Shown here: in pieces, positions 62,919 to 64,000 of the stretch | Position numbering within the stretch: the first letter of the stretch is position 1 | How the letters are laid out: each line of letters starts with the position of its first letter | Assembly (NCBI GenBank): GCA_945787715.1 | Contig: CALZJE010000009.1 | Location: 1-64,000 of the forward strand | Reading direction: 5' to 3' | Length of the DNA: 64,000 nucleotides | From: an uncultured Ectothiorhodospiraceae bacterium | GTDB taxonomy: Bacteria; Pseudomonadota; Gammaproteobacteria; S012-40 | Notes under the pieces: generated by a model | The model's input: the letters and a program-made list of their open reading frames with translations, nothing else | The model's database searches: none | Told to the model about the DNA's origin: nothing | Position numbers and translations under genes: made by a program

Positions 62919-64000
62919 CAGAATTCCCGTCAATATTCCCACCAAGCAGGGGTAATGCTTCTGCCACTGTATAAAATGATCCGATGATAATTAACTTATC
63001 ATACTTTTCCAATTTTTCCTTTGCAGCATTAACCGCTTCGGTAACTGTATTTAAGCAAACAACATCCTTAAAATTTACACCCTGCTGTAAAACTTTTTCC
63101 TGCAAATTTTTCGCCGACAGGCCTCTGTCAACATCAAGGCCAGCAATATACCAGCGGTCAATGACTGGCTTTAAGGCTTCAACAATTTTCGGTACTGATT
63201 TATCCGCCAACATAGCAAGCACAACAGAATGATTTCCAATTTTGTGCATACTCTGTAAATTGTTGACAAAAGTGTGTATCCCATGGGGATTATGCGCCAC
63301 ATCTAAAATAATTATGCTTTCATTCGGCTGAGGAATGACTTGAAAACGTCCAGGTAACTGGCATTGCGCTAAACCAACTCTGATGTGATTCATACTTAAT
63401 GGTAAATCTTCTGCCAAACACTCTGTTGCCATTAATGCTGTTGCTGCATTTCGATATTGATGTTCACCTTTCAATCTCGGATGAGGTAGGCCAAATTTTT
63501 TACTATTCTGACTCCACCACTGCCAAGTCATATCTTGAATGGCAAATCCAAATTCACTACCGAGTTGAAGCAAGTTGAGTTGCTGCTCCGCCACTAGCTC
63601 ATCGATATTGCTTGGAGGATTATCATCTGCAAAAATGAGTGGCTTATTAGCTCGACCAATTCCAAATTTTTCAAAGGCAATTTTTTCTCGCGTATCGCCC
63701 AACCAGGATTCATGATCCAATTGAATATTTGTGACGACACTAACATCTGGTTCTACGAGATTCACTGCATCAAGGCGCCCGCCCAAACCAACTTCAAGAA
63801 TGGCAATGTCTAAATTATTATTTTGAAAAAGATCAAACGCAGCTAAAGTACCGAATTCAAAATAGGTAATGGAAACACCTTCGCGTGCAGTCTCCACATG
63901 ATCAAATACCTGACACAATACCTCATCAGAGACTGGCTCACCCTGCAAGCGAATTCGCTCGTTGTAATGTAAAAGATGTGGAGATGTATAAACGCCGACA
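62908..64000 (-). CDS. folC: Folylpolyglutamate/dihydrofolate synthase (partial, 5' end beyond window)
   Basis: Bifunctional FolC, Mur-ligase fold. The track begins at an internal TTG (63948), but the frame continues to the right edge: VGVYTSPHLLHYNERIRLQG is read before it, a highly conserved FolC segment, so the gene is cut by the window edge. Also seen: FGTLAAFDLFQNNNLDIAILEVGLGGRLDAVN, QLDHESWLGDTREKIAFEK and LDVAHNPHGIHTFV. About 364 C-terminal residues are present of roughly 420-430. Order folC-dedD-cvpA-purF is classical. Confidence 0.95.
   Translation of the reverse strand, partial: VGVYTSPHLLHYNERIRLQGEPVSDEVLCQVFDHVETAREGVSITYFEFGTLAAFDLFQNNNLDIAILEVGLGGRLDAVNLVEPDVSVVTNIQLDHESWLGDTREKIAFEKFGIGRANKPLIFADDNPPSNIDELVAEQQLNLLQLGSEFGFAIQDMTWQWWSQNSKKFGLPHPRLKGEHQYRNAATALMATECLAEDLPLSMNHIRVGLAQCQLPGRFQVIPQPNESIIILDVAHNPHGIHTFVNNLQSMHKIGNHSVVLAMLADKSVPKIVEALKPVIDRWYIAGLDVDRGLSAKNLQEKVLQQGVNFKDVVCLNTVTEAVNAAKEKLEKYDKLIIIGSFYTVAEALPLLGGNIDGNSDGS

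Noticed and set aside
1-64000. CRISPR arrays, tRNA or rRNA genes
   Set aside because: No regularly spaced direct repeats and no tRNA-like cloverleaf or rRNA core sequences recognised on reading through the window.

Overview
The window looks like chromosomal DNA of a low-G+C (roughly 35-40% by eye) free-living gammaproteobacterium. This rests on gene content and order: surE-pcm-yqaA-nlpD-rpoS, folC-dedD-cvpA-purF, a glrK/qseG/glrR-type sigma-54 module, dksA, ycgL, htpG, parE-parC, rhombosortase and an HsbA-type STAS protein. Genus cannot be set from the sequence alone. No rRNA, tRNA, CRISPR array or prophage is visible.

Layout. 1-3.9 kb: single accessory genes (PQ-loop-like membrane protein, DinB-like, Gdx/SugE exporter, GrpB-like, GNAT), preceded by the 3' end of an unknown gene inside an imperfect palindrome. 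4-10.4 kb: topoisomerase IV (parE-parC), an aminotransferase and a HAD hydrolase. 10.6-15.4 kb: dksA, a DUF3579 gene and the alaC-like/hom/thrC operon with a near-consensus promoter. 15.7-20.1 kb: Mth938-like gene, then rpoS, nlpD, yqaA, pcm and surE on the minus strand. 20.3-26.7 kb: Smr, DUF2062, lipoprotein, an AP2-like hypothetical, acyl-CoA ligase and prolyl aminopeptidase. 26.7-33.5 kb: a sensory operon of LuxR-type regulator, TonB-dependent receptor, BarA-like hybrid kinase and periplasmic binding protein. 33.8-36 kb: a chemoreceptor, an anti-sigma antagonist and a decayed response-regulator/PP2C phosphatase gene.

36.8-38.6 kb is the most unusual stretch. Three paralogous 36-37 residue membrane peptides all end in LSFH(G/S). 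Each has its own predicted sigma-70 promoter, a hairpin at or near the predicted mRNA 5' end, and an intrinsic terminator. A fourth, unrelated 26-residue hydrophobic peptide follows beyond ycgL. A 12-base complementarity links the leader of the first with the 3' UTR of the third. None of this is in the ORF track except one over-extended ORF.

39-49.7 kb: htpG with a sigma-32-type promoter, a DUF4139 protein, ppsA, gpmI, a large lipoprotein and an ArsC-like protein. 49.7-50.3 kb holds two copies of a MITE-like repeat (a third, decayed copy is at 25.5 kb) and another tiny membrane peptide gene. 50.4-59.1 kb: glrR-qseG-glrK, then a divergent pstSCAB, a cpdA-like phosphodiesterase and rhombosortase. 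59.2-64 kb: a cNMP-binding protein and purF-cvpA-dedD-folC, with folC running off the right edge.

The core genes serve the stationary-phase and stringent response (rpoS, dksA), envelope sensing (glr module), phosphate uptake, and threonine and purine synthesis. The accessory interest lies in the tiny-peptide cluster, the TonB/kinase signalling operon, the broken partner-switch module and the MITE family.
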